From positions 2,914,001-2,978,000 of the forward strand of contig NZ_CP133720.1 of assembly GCF_031326225.1 (NCBI RefSeq): a stretch of DNA of 64,000 nucleotides, given 5' to 3'. This DNA is from Undibacterium cyanobacteriorum. Lineage in GTDB: Bacteria > Pseudomonadota > Gammaproteobacteria > Burkholderiales > Burkholderiaceae_D. A model generated the notes under the pieces. It saw only the letters and a program-made list of their open reading frames with translations, searched no databases and was not told the origin of the DNA. Position numbers and translations under genes: made by a program. Shown here in pieces: positions 56,487 through 64,000 of this stretch; positions within the stretch are counted from its first letter, which is position 1; the number at the start of each line of letters is the position of its first letter.

Positions 56487-57899
56487 TTACCTCTCAGTGA
56501 AAGCAGATTGTTTAGCACGCAATACTGGCTTGAGCAAATAAGTCAAAATGGTCTTTTTGCCAGTAATGATATCAACCTCGGCGACCATACCAGGGATAAT
56601 CGGTTGGCCACCGGCAAGCCGCGAATTATTCGTAGCGACCCTCACCGTATAATAAGTAAAGCCGCGCTCATCGGTGATGGAATCGGCGCCGATATGCTCA
56701 ACCTTCGCGTCAAGACCACCATAGGTTGAAAAATCGTAAGCTGTAAACTTCACGACCGCTTTCTGGCCTGGTACTAAGAAAGCAATATCTTTCGGCGCTA
56801 CTTTAGCTTCTAAAATCAGCTTGCCGTCGAGTGGGACCACTTCGACCACATCGCGCCCCGGTTGCACCACGCCACCAACAGTGTTCACCAACAATCGCTT
56901 GACCGTACCACGTACCTGACTACGAATCGCTGACTGTTTGACCTTGTCCACCAACCCTGCACTCGACTGCACCAAGGAGTTCAGGCGCGACATGGTTTCA
57001 GATAATTCTTTACTCGCGTTGTTTCGCACAGCGAGTTCCACCTCTTGGATTTTTCGCGTTGCCTCGGCCATCGCTGCGGTCGCTCGTGCGACCTGAGCAG
57101 CCGCGACATCTCGCTCTCCTTTAAAACGCGTCACATCGCGTTCTAAACGCAATATCTCAACTTCAGAAACAGCGCCAGAACTCAACAATGGCTTTGTCAC
57201 GTTCAATTCTTTCGCGGTCGACTCATAGGCATTCGCTGCCTGCCTTTGACGAGCCAATGCTTCCGCTTGTTCTTGACTACGCTGCTGGTATTGTTGACGC
57301 GCGATTGACACTTGCGCATTCAATTCATTTGTCACATTTTCATACAGACGCTGCTCTTCTTCAGCTGTTTTTGGATCTTCCTTCACCACCTCTTCAGGGG
57401 CGACGTAAGGGGTTCCTTCACCAATTGCTCGCAAGCGCGCTGCTTTGGCCGTCAAGGATAAATACAAAGAACGATTCTCTTTCACCGATGACTCGAAACG
57501 TGTCGTATCAATCTGCAGCAAGACCTGCCCTTCATTGACGACCTGACCTTCTTTTACCAGAATCTCTGTGACGATCCCGCCATCCAAACTTGGGTACACT
57601 TGCAGCTGTTGAGAAGGGATCACTTTGCCTTCGCCTTTGGTAATTTCATCGACATGCACCAAAGACGCCCAAACGATAAAAATGACTACGCTTAACAATA
57701 CAAAGCGCGTTAGCACCCGTGCTTGAATTGGCTCCTGCTGGATGATGATGCTTTCGGCATCCTGCATGAAATCGGATTCGGGTATTTTGGCATCATCATT
57801 CCAACGCTTCAACCATTGGCCTGGGGCAAAGCCCATCATTAAGCGAACACGTTCCAGCATCGCCAACAGAACATATAAGAAACGACGCGCCGGCTTCAT
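56487..57899 (-). CDS. lapC: Type I secretion periplasmic adaptor (HlyD family, LapC-like)
   Basis: Links the inner-membrane ABC exporter to the TolC-like channel. It has 470 residues: a cytoplasmic N-terminus, one TM helix (about 63-82), a first lipoyl half ('IPSQQLQVYPSLDGGIVTEILVKEG' split over 95-120), a long coiled-coil hairpin (about 150-330), a second lipoyl half with 'IRSQVRGTVKRLLVNT', and a beta-barrel end with 'IIPGMVAEVDIITG'. The ATG overlaps the lapB stop by 4 nt. It belongs to the lapB-lapC-luxR-adhesin operon. Confidence 0.94.
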   Translation of the reverse strand: MKPARRFLYVLLAMLERVRLMMGFAPGQWLKRWNDDAKIPESDFMQDAESIIIQQEPIQARVLTRFVLLSVVIFIVWASLVHVDEITKGEGKVIPSQQLQVYPSLDGGIVTEILVKEGQVVNEGQVLLQIDTTRFESSVKENRSLYLSLTAKAARLRAIGEGTPYVAPEEVVKEDPKTAEEEQRLYENVTNELNAQVSIARQQYQQRSQEQAEALARQRQAANAYESTAKELNVTKPLLSSGAVSEVEILRLERDVTRFKGERDVAAAQVARATAAMAEATRKIQEVELAVRNNASKELSETMSRLNSLVQSSAGLVDKVKQSAIRSQVRGTVKRLLVNTVGGVVQPGRDVVEVVPLDGKLILEAKVAPKDIAFLVPGQKAVVKFTAYDFSTYGGLDAKVEHIGADSITDERGFTYYTVRVATNNSRLAGGQPIIPGMVAEVDIITGKKTILTYLLKPVLRAKQSAFTER

Positions 57900-60103
57900 A
57901 CTCGAGCCTTTCCAATTTGACCGGTCTGCAATGCGTGCATCACCTTATCGCGTGGACCATCGGCGACTACTACGCCACTATCGATCACAATAACCCGTGT
58001 CGCCAAATCCATCAGACTTGGTCGATGAGTCACGATCAGCATGGTTTTGTGCTGTCCATACTTAGCAATCCTATCTTTGAACTGCGCCTCCGATGGATAA
58101 TCCATGGCACTGGTTGGTTCGTCCAATAACAAAACCGGCGGATCAAGTAACGCGGCTCGCGCAATCGCAATACTTTGACGTTGGCCTCCTGAGATCGACT
58201 CGCCACGCTCGCGAATGACCATATCAAAACCCTCAGGATGACTATTCACAAACTCCTGCAAACCGGCAAGCTCTGCCGCTGCCAGCACTGCGCGATCATC
58301 GGCGTACGGCGCACGAATCGTAATATTCTCGCGCAGCGTGCCATAAAAGAGCATCGAATCTTGTTCAACATAACCCAAATTTCGACGTAAATCCGCAGGA
58401 TCAAGCTGTCGCAAATCGACTCCGTCGAGCATTACTGCACCTTTGGTTGGCGCATACAGCCCCAAAATCAATTTGTGCAGCGTCGATTTACCAGATCCAA
58501 TACGGCCAATAATGACGACTTTTTCGCCCGGCATGATATTGAAGCTTACACCTCGCAAGGCCTCTTCTTTTCTGCCTGGATAACTAAAGTGGACATTCTT
58601 AAATTCGATTTGTCCCTTGATCTCTGGACGATGTACAAAGGCTGTTTCATCACTGCGTTCTGTTGGTGTTGCCATGATTTTTTCGAGCGACGCTAATGAG
58701 TTCTTTGCTCCCTCAAACTGCAACATCAGTCCGACTACCTGAGCAACGGGGGTCATAGCACGTCCTGCCAACATGGTTGCTGCAATCAAACCACCCATCG
58801 ACATCATCCGTTCTTGAATGAGATAAACGCCGGCAATAACGACCGCGACATTCACTAACTGCTGAATTGTCGAAGCACCATTGATACTGGAGGAAGAAAG
58901 TAGCTTTAGTTCAGAATTCACCTTAGCCAAGAACGCAGTCGTCTTTTCCCATTTGGCCTGCATTTGACTCTCAGCACCGTGCGCCTTGATCGTTTCCAAG
59001 GCGGTGAGGCTTTCCACCAAGGTTGAGTTGCGCAAAGCAGCTGCACGGAATGTGGTCTCCGAAAGTTCGCGCATTTTGTGCTGCACAGAGTAGCTATAAA
59101 TGACGACCAAAATAATGCCAATAATTGGCAACAAGACCAAGGGCCATGCAATCCAAATCAAGGTCAACAAAAACAGAATCGCAAACGGTAAATCAATCAT
59201 CGCCGTCACCGTGGCCGAGGCGATGAAATCACGAACAGTCTCGAAAGAGCGTAAATTCGAGGCAAAAGCGCCAACCGAAGCTGGTCGTTCAGACATCCTC
59301 ATACCCAACACTCGCTCCATAATGAGAGCTGAGAGTTTGAGGTCAATACGACTACTGACAAGACTGATGAAGTGACCTCGCATCAAGCGAATGATGTAAT
59401 CCAAAATCAGGACTAACACAATCCCGCCAGAAAACACCCACAAAGTCTCGACCGCAAAGTTGGGGACAACGCGGTCGTACACATTCATCGTATATAGAGG
59501 CATTGCGATGGCAAAAATATTAATCAACAACGCTGCAGCTAAGATATCTTTGAAGATCGATTTTTGCTCAAGTACTGCGCCCCAAAACCAGTGCTTTTGA
59601 GGGACCTGCACCAACGGAGGTGTTCTTTGATCAAAACGAAAGTGCGGACGTGAAAAGATCGCTACGCCGATATAGCGAGCGTTCAATTCTTCCAAAGACA
59701 TGGTGACTGCACCCTGCCCTGAATCAGGCAACAACACTTGCGCTTGAGTACCATCTTCGTTCCACGCTTGGAGGAGGCAAGCTTCATTATTCTGCAGCAA
59801 AAGAATGACAGGCAATAAAGCTAAATCGATCTTACGTAAATCGCGTTTCACCACTTTGGCGGAAAAACCCGCATGTGCTGCCGCTCTCGCGAATAGCGAT
59901 GGCGTGAGTCCTTCCGGCAACAGAGGCAATCCGGCTGTCAAGGCCGCGCGCGTGCTTGGTCGGCCATGAATACGAGTCAATTCAACTAAACAATCAAGCA
60001 AGGGATCTCGATGAAGTAAATCTTCTCGAATGCCAACCGAAGGCGCTCCCATTTGGAAGCGAAGCGGTGATCCTGATGTTGCAGGTGTGTCGTTTTGGCT
60101 CAT
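57896..60103 (-). CDS. lapB: Type I secretion ABC exporter, LapB-like (C39-like domain, permease, ATPase)
   Basis: Inner-membrane ABC transporter that exports the adhesin, 735 residues. Residues about 30-150 form a C39-peptidase-like domain ('DPLLDCLVELTRIHG') in which the catalytic His position is lost, so it binds rather than cuts the substrate. TM helices span about 185-460. The ATPase has Walker A 'GRIGSGKST' (about 533-541), signature 'SGGQRQ' (about 637), Walker B 'VLLLDEPTSAMD' (about 657) and the switch His in 'VTHRPS'. It is the first gene of the operon; a 13-bp dyad lies 38 bp upstream. Confidence 0.95.
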   Translation of the reverse strand: MSQNDTPATSGSPLRFQMGAPSVGIREDLLHRDPLLDCLVELTRIHGRPSTRAALTAGLPLLPEGLTPSLFARAAAHAGFSAKVVKRDLRKIDLALLPVILLLQNNEACLLQAWNEDGTQAQVLLPDSGQGAVTMSLEELNARYIGVAIFSRPHFRFDQRTPPLVQVPQKHWFWGAVLEQKSIFKDILAAALLINIFAIAMPLYTMNVYDRVVPNFAVETLWVFSGGIVLVLILDYIIRLMRGHFISLVSSRIDLKLSALIMERVLGMRMSERPASVGAFASNLRSFETVRDFIASATVTAMIDLPFAILFLLTLIWIAWPLVLLPIIGIILVVIYSYSVQHKMRELSETTFRAAALRNSTLVESLTALETIKAHGAESQMQAKWEKTTAFLAKVNSELKLLSSSSINGASTIQQLVNVAVVIAGVYLIQERMMSMGGLIAATMLAGRAMTPVAQVVGLMLQFEGAKNSLASLEKIMATPTERSDETAFVHRPEIKGQIEFKNVHFSYPGRKEEALRGVSFNIMPGEKVVIIGRIGSGKSTLHKLILGLYAPTKGAVMLDGVDLRQLDPADLRRNLGYVEQDSMLFYGTLRENITIRAPYADDRAVLAAAELAGLQEFVNSHPEGFDMVIRERGESISGGQRQSIAIARAALLDPPVLLLDEPTSAMDYPSEAQFKDRIAKYGQHKTMLIVTHRPSLMDLATRVIVIDSGVVVADGPRDKVMHALQTGQIGKARV

Positions 60104-60140
60104 TCTTTATACCCGGGAATTTGAAACGTGGACATTGTTA

Positions 60141-60153
60141 GCCAGATTCTGGC
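60141..60153. promoter_or_regulatory. 13-bp perfect dyad upstream of lapB
   Basis: GCCAGA-T-TCTGGC lies 38-50 bp before the lapB start, in the only non-coding DNA before the operon. It is a candidate operator for the lapB-lapC-luxR-adhesin unit. It does not resemble the TTACACG sites before the channel gene. Confidence 0.4.
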
Positions 60154-60210
60154 CGAGCGTACTTGTGACGCGCCTTCAATGAACATGGGTCGGGTTGATT
60201 CTACAACAAC

Positions 60211-60243
60211 AAAAAATTTCCCGAAAGTAAATTACGGGAAATT
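60211..60243 (-). terminator. Intrinsic terminator of the tonB-aroE-mtgA-corA unit
   Basis: AATTTCCCG (60215-60223) pairs with CGGGAAATT (60235-60243) around an 11-nt loop. On the minus strand the stem is followed by a T-run, so it ends transcription after corA and insulates the lapB operon. Confidence 0.82.
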
Positions 60244-60321
60244 ATTGTCGAGCTTACATTCATTAACAATTTGTCATACTGAAGTGTTTGACAGCACAGG
60301 CCGCACAATTTCTGAGATGCT

Positions 60322-61284
60322 CTATTTCAGCCAACCACGCTTTTTAAAATACAAGAGCGGTGTCACGGCAGACGCGAACATCAAAGCCAAAGCATAGGGA
60401 TAACCCAAGTCCCATTTCAATTCCGGCAAGATTGAAAAATTCATACCGTAAATACTGGCGATCAAAGTCGGTGGCAAAAATGCGACAGACGCAACCGAGA
60501 AAATCTTAATCACTTTGTTCTGATTAATATTAATGAAACCGACTGTGGCATCCATCAAGAAGTTAATCTTATCGAACAAAAAGGAAGTGTGGCCATCCAG
60601 CGATTCAATATCACGCAGAATCTGACGCGCCTCTTCAAACTGCTCTGCATTCAATAACCTACCACGCATCAAAAAGCTCACAGCACGACGGGTATCCATC
60701 ATATTACGGCGAATACGTCCGTTCAAATCCTCCTCTTGAGCGATTGCATTCAAGGCGACGGCCGCATCTTGATCTGAAAATTCCTTCTTAAGAACCGCGC
60801 GACTCACAGCTTCGAGATTTTGATAAACCCCTTCGAGGGCATCAGCGGAATATTCAGCATCAGTTGCGTACAAATCCATCAATACGTCTTTATAGTCCGC
60901 GATCGAACCTGGACGAGAACGCGCCCGCATCCGCACTAAGCGAAATACGGGCAAATCAATGGTATGGACAGAGAACAGAATCTCGCGCGCTAAAATAAAA
61001 GCCACTGTCACAGTTTGCGCGGTTTCAGACTCATCGATCAAAAAATCCGTTCGCAAATGAAGATCGCCATTATCAGCTTCGTAGTAACGCGCTGAGGCTT
61101 CGATATCCTTCACCTCATCTTCGCCAGGCAAAGTGACTCCGTAAATACCTTTAACCCATTCACGCTCTTCTTCGTTGGGGTCTGTCAAATCAACCCAAAT
61201 TGGTAGCGTATTTTGAAGGTCTTCACGGCTTTCAATATGAATCTGACTCAATCGTCCATTATGTAAAACAAAAACATTAATCAT
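60322..61284 (-). CDS. corA: Magnesium/cobalt transport protein CorA
   Basis: Pentameric inner-membrane Mg2+ channel, 320 residues. It has a long cytoplasmic alpha-beta domain, then TM1 about 258-278 ending in the selectivity motif 'YGMN' (Gly-Met-Asn 280-282), a short acidic loop and TM2 about 296-314, with a basic tail 'FKKRGW'. It starts 15 nt after mtgA and is the last gene of the unit, ahead of the terminator at 60211-60243. Confidence 0.95.
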   Translation of the reverse strand: MINVFVLHNGRLSQIHIESREDLQNTLPIWVDLTDPNEEEREWVKGIYGVTLPGEDEVKDIEASARYYEADNGDLHLRTDFLIDESETAQTVTVAFILAREILFSVHTIDLPVFRLVRMRARSRPGSIADYKDVLMDLYATDAEYSADALEGVYQNLEAVSRAVLKKEFSDQDAAVALNAIAQEEDLNGRIRRNMMDTRRAVSFLMRGRLLNAEQFEEARQILRDIESLDGHTSFLFDKINFLMDATVGFININQNKVIKIFSVASVAFLPPTLIASIYGMNFSILPELKWDLGYPYALALMFASAVTPLLYFKKRGWLK

Positions 61285-61299
61285 GGTGGTCTCCCGTTC

Positions 61300-61989
61300 T
61301 TAGGGCAATTCTGCGTAATTCATACGACGCAGTATCATTTCTGTTCTTTTCTGCAAATAAGCAGAGCCTTGGTTCTTATCGTAATAGCGAGGCTTCGGCA
61401 ACATCACACCTAAACGCGCCGCTTGCGGCATCGATAGCTTCGATGCACTTACCCCATAATAATGCTGCGAGGCGGCTTCCGCACCAAACACGCCGACACC
61501 CCACTCCACTACATTCAAATAGATTTCGAGAATACGCTCTTTATCCATACACATCTCGAGCATATAAGTAATGATTAATTCCTCGCCTTTACGGAGGTAG
61601 CTTCGCTCACCTGACAAGAAGAGGTTTTTCGCCAGCTGCTGAGTAATGGTGGAACCACCCGAAACGACTTTGCCCTTTTTCTTATTCTTCTCGTAGGCTT
61701 TTTGCAGTGCCTCCCACTCGACTCCATCATGATCGACGAACCCATCGTCTTCAGCGGCAATTACGGCTCGTTTAAGATGATTTGAAATCTTGTCATAGCT
61801 AACCCACTTATGCTTCAGCACAAACTTCGGGTCTTTCTCCTGCAGAACGACTTCTTGATGACGCATAAAACTTGTGGATTCTGGATTATGGTTAATCCAC
61901 CACAAGATATGCACCAAGTAATACAGCTGCACCAGCAAGAATAGGCTTACTGGAAGTACGAATAGCCAAAGAAATAATTTCTTCTTCAA
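61300..61989 (-). CDS. mtgA: Monofunctional biosynthetic peptidoglycan transglycosylase
   Basis: Polymerises lipid II into glycan strands. The 229-residue protein has one N-terminal TM helix (about 5-30) and a GT51 domain with the catalytic Glu80 in 'AAEDDGFVDHDGVEW', 'GGSTITQQLAKNLFLS' and 'RKGEELIITYMLE', then 'ILEIYLNVVEWG'. There is no transpeptidase domain, which separates it from class A PBPs. It lies 12 nt after aroE. Confidence 0.96.
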   Translation of the reverse strand: MKKKLFLWLFVLPVSLFLLVQLYYLVHILWWINHNPESTSFMRHQEVVLQEKDPKFVLKHKWVSYDKISNHLKRAVIAAEDDGFVDHDGVEWEALQKAYEKNKKKGKVVSGGSTITQQLAKNLFLSGERSYLRKGEELIITYMLEMCMDKERILEIYLNVVEWGVGVFGAEAASQHYYGVSASKLSMPQAARLGVMLPKPRYYDKNQGSAYLQKRTEMILRRMNYAELP

Positions 61990-62001
61990 ACCGAAACCCC
62001 A

Positions 62002-62919
62002 TTAAGTACTTAAATCTTTTGCAGCACTCAAAGCACCGCGCAATTGTGCGAAAACACGCTGGGTATCCGGCCGCACCCCTCGCCAAATTGCAAACGCCTC
62101 CGCTGCCTGTTCGATCAGCATTCCCAAACCATCGCGCACCATCGATCCCGCATTTTGCGCATTTTTGAGAAATGGGGTCAATTCAGCCCCATACATCATG
62201 TCATACGCGAGACTTTGCGGTGCATAAAGAGTGTTCGGCAGAGCGATTGATTCACCCATCAAACTCGCCGAACTCGCATTAATGATCAGATCAAACTCGC
62301 CCGACACATCTTGAAATGAACTTGCCGTGCACACGTCCTTCTCAGAAGTCCATTTGCTCGCCATCGCAACCAATTCTTCTGCTTTAGACACAGTACGATT
62401 GCTGATCAGAACCGACTTTGGTTGTTGCTCTAAAAGTGGCAATAGAGCACCGCGTGCCGCCCCACCGGCGCCAATCAGTAAAACACGTTTGCCACGAATA
62501 GCGAAGCCGGCGTTGACGACAATATCGCGTACTAAGCCAACACCATCGGTATTATCACCTTCAATTTTGTCGTCTACAAAGCGTAAGGTATTCACAGCGC
62601 CCGCGCTCTCTGCGCGCTTACTCAGTCGATCACACAAGGCAAATGCTTCTAACTTAAACGGAACAGTGACGTTCGCGCCGCGTCCATTTTGTTGTGCAAA
62701 CTCGCTCACTTCGGCCGCAAAACCATCCAAGGGTGCGAGTCGGGCTTCGTAGCGCAATGCTTGCGCAGTTTGCTCGGCAAATAGGCCATGGATCAAAGGT
62801 GATTTACTGTGTGCGATTGGATTACCAAACACACAGTAAAGATCGGTTTCGCTCGCTCCTATCTTTGAAATAAGATCGTCGCGTTCGCCAGCGGCACGAT
62901 CAAGTACATTACTATTCAC
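62002..62919 (-). CDS. aroE: Shikimate dehydrogenase
   Basis: NADPH-dependent reduction of 3-dehydroshikimate in aromatic amino-acid synthesis. It has 305 residues with 'GNPIAHSKSPLIH', the catalytic Lys in 'NVTVPFK', 'NTDGVGLVRDI' and the Rossmann 'GAGGAARGALLP'. It starts at a GTG that overlaps the tonB stop by 8 nt (GTGAATAG), with GGAGG 4 nt upstream inside the tonB end. About 25 residues precede the usual AroE start, and no internal Met offers an alternative. Confidence 0.95.
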   Translation of the reverse strand: MNSNVLDRAAGERDDLISKIGASETDLYCVFGNPIAHSKSPLIHGLFAEQTAQALRYEARLAPLDGFAAEVSEFAQQNGRGANVTVPFKLEAFALCDRLSKRAESAGAVNTLRFVDDKIEGDNTDGVGLVRDIVVNAGFAIRGKRVLLIGAGGAARGALLPLLEQQPKSVLISNRTVSKAEELVAMASKWTSEKDVCTASSFQDVSGEFDLIINASSASLMGESIALPNTLYAPQSLAYDMMYGAELTPFLKNAQNAGSMVRDGLGMLIEQAAEAFAIWRGVRPDTQRVFAQLRGALSAAKDLST

Positions 62920-63823
62920 GAACCCTCCCCCCGCGCATCTCGGTCTCTAATTGTTGGTCGCGCGTAAATTTAAATTGCGTTACCACAATCCAAATATCGT
63001 CCTTATCTTTCGATCTCATATTGGGTGGGAAATGTCCATACGGCGCCGCTTTTCGAACAATACGAAGTGCTGCGGAATCAAGTTCAGGAATGCCAGAAGA
63101 TTTTTCTACTTTTGGCCCACCCTCTTTTTCGTAGATCGTACCGTCTTGAAAAATTGGAATATACACAATCACTTGGCCATACAATTTCTTACCATTGACC
63201 TGTGGGAAGTTGATGGTGCCAACGTCTTCGATTTTTTTCTGCAATGCTTTGTAATAAATGGCGTGACCAACCGCTTGCGTACTCGGGGACAAGAAGGTTT
63301 TACGTGGGCGCTTATTTTGATCTTCAATCGTTTGCGAGATCTCCGCAATTGAACGCGCTAACGCTTTTTTACTCTCAGACAGGTCGCGTCCATTCTCCGC
63401 TTGCTGATCATCAAGCTGTTTTTTATCCAGTACCCTTTGCGACTTCACCGTCGTCTCTTGGCGAACTTGATCTAGTAATTGGCGCTGGCGTTCTTCCAAT
63501 TCTTGAATCTTCTTTTGCGTCGTCACGACGCTATCACCATCTTCAACGCGTCGCATATCCGGCAACGGCGATTTAGCACGTCCTTGATCGTGCTGACCAC
63601 CACCATCCAAATTCACTTGCGCCAGTGCTTGTGCGCTAGAGGGACGCTTTTCGTGCTTTGCGTTGACTAGAATAATCTCAAGACCAGGATCCACTGGAGT
63701 TACCGCTTCTTGAATCGCGGGAACGAAATGCACCAGCAAAACAACTGCGTGAAAAAGCACGGAGATAAAAATCGCCGAACTCAAAAACACATTATTCAAG
63801 ATCGTTTTCAGTAACTTATCCAA
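62912..63823 (-). CDS. Energy transducer TonB-like protein
   Basis: Periplasm-spanning protein that would pass proton-motive energy from an ExbB/ExbD-type motor to outer-membrane receptors. It has 303 residues: one N-terminal TM (about 12-34, 'SAIFISVLFHAVVLLVHF'), a charged coiled-coil rod (about 100-170) instead of the usual Pro-rich linker, and a TonB C-terminal domain ('GQVIVYIPIFQDGTIYE', 'SGIPELDSAALRIVRKAAPYG'). It lies upstream of aroE in a tonB-aroE-mtgA order known in Burkholderiales. No exbB or exbD is nearby. Confidence 0.88.
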   Translation of the reverse strand: MDKLLKTILNNVFLSSAIFISVLFHAVVLLVHFVPAIQEAVTPVDPGLEIILVNAKHEKRPSSAQALAQVNLDGGGQHDQGRAKSPLPDMRRVEDGDSVVTTQKKIQELEERQRQLLDQVRQETTVKSQRVLDKKQLDDQQAENGRDLSESKKALARSIAEISQTIEDQNKRPRKTFLSPSTQAVGHAIYYKALQKKIEDVGTINFPQVNGKKLYGQVIVYIPIFQDGTIYEKEGGPKVEKSSGIPELDSAALRIVRKAAPYGHFPPNMRSKDKDDIWIVVTQFKFTRDQQLETEMRGGRVRE

Positions 63824-63928
63824 GCATTCACCAATCTATTTTATTCACCGAGCAATTCACGGAACCAGAAAGCCATCTTGGGTTGCGATCGCTCTCATCG
63901 TTAGCATTGAGTGGTTGATTCGACTCAC

Positions 63929-64000
63929 TTATGCCTGTTGAACTTCATCATCCGGTTTTACTTCCTCAGCCACTGTCATTTCTGTTTCCGTTGCCTGAGT
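63929..64000 (-). CDS. C-terminal end of an unidentified upstream gene (possibly RNase II/RNB family)
   Basis: The minus strand is open from the window edge to TAA at 63929-63931, giving 23 residues ending 'EEVKPDDEVQQA'. An acidic low-complexity tail like this is not diagnostic. In related genomes an RNB-domain exoribonuclease often precedes tonB-aroE, which is the only reason for the suggestion. The roughly 100 bp between it and tonB show no clear signal. Confidence 0.35.
   Translation of the reverse strand, partial: TQATETEMTVAEEVKPDDEVQQA

Overview
The window looks like chromosomal DNA of a betaproteobacterium in the order Burkholderiales, most likely Oxalobacteraceae (Undibacterium or a relative). 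This rests on gene order (recN-hemH; yqgE-ruvX-pyrB-pyrC-plsC; pilGHIJL next to rubredoxin and hemL; tonB-aroE-mtgA) and on protein style. It is inference, because no marker gene could be searched. I see no tRNA, rRNA, insertion sequence, integrase or CRISPR array.

Layout. 1-8.4 kb is housekeeping: the recN 3' end, hemH and apaH (+); a minus-strand run yqgE-ruvX-pyrB-pyrC'-plsC, in which the dihydroorotase has lost its HxH metal motif and pyrR is absent; and a CPD photolyase (+). 8.5-19.4 kb is a minus-strand Chp/Pil chemosensory operon, pilG-pilH-pilI-pilJ-pilL, which controls type IV pili. It ends in a 2317-residue CheA-like kinase with several Hpt domains. A rubredoxin too short for routine ORF calling (19.6-19.8 kb) and hemL follow.

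21.6-60.2 kb is the centre of interest: a complete LapA-type surface adhesin system. On the plus strand are a TolC-like outer-membrane channel with an unusual C-terminal NTF2-like domain, the periplasmic protease LapG, and the c-di-GMP receptor LapD with degenerate GGDEF and EAL motifs. On the minus strand, converging on them, are the ABC exporter LapB, the adaptor LapC, a LuxR-type regulator with a pseudo-receiver domain, and the adhesin. The adhesin covers 29 kb of Calx-beta-like repeats in three families (708, 330 and 741 bp). It has an N-terminal retention module with a TAAG LapG site, and a C-terminal jelly-roll-like domain, RTX repeats and a type I secretion signal. In this sequence it is split into two reading frames by a 35-bp deletion inside a duplicated unit near 43,051. 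Restoring the 35 bp gives one frame of 9,663 residues. The break is either an assembly error in near-identical repeats or a real inactivating or phase-variable event.

Expected logic, from the Pseudomonas Lap paradigm: LapB-LapC-TolC exports the adhesin, which stays plugged in the channel by its N-terminal module. When c-di-GMP is high LapD holds LapG; when it falls LapG cuts at TAAG and the cell detaches. The neighbouring Pil-Chp system senses surfaces, so the window joins two surface-attachment modules. 60.3-64 kb returns to housekeeping on the minus strand: tonB-aroE-mtgA-corA, preceded by the last codons of a further gene, perhaps an RNase II-type exoribonuclease.
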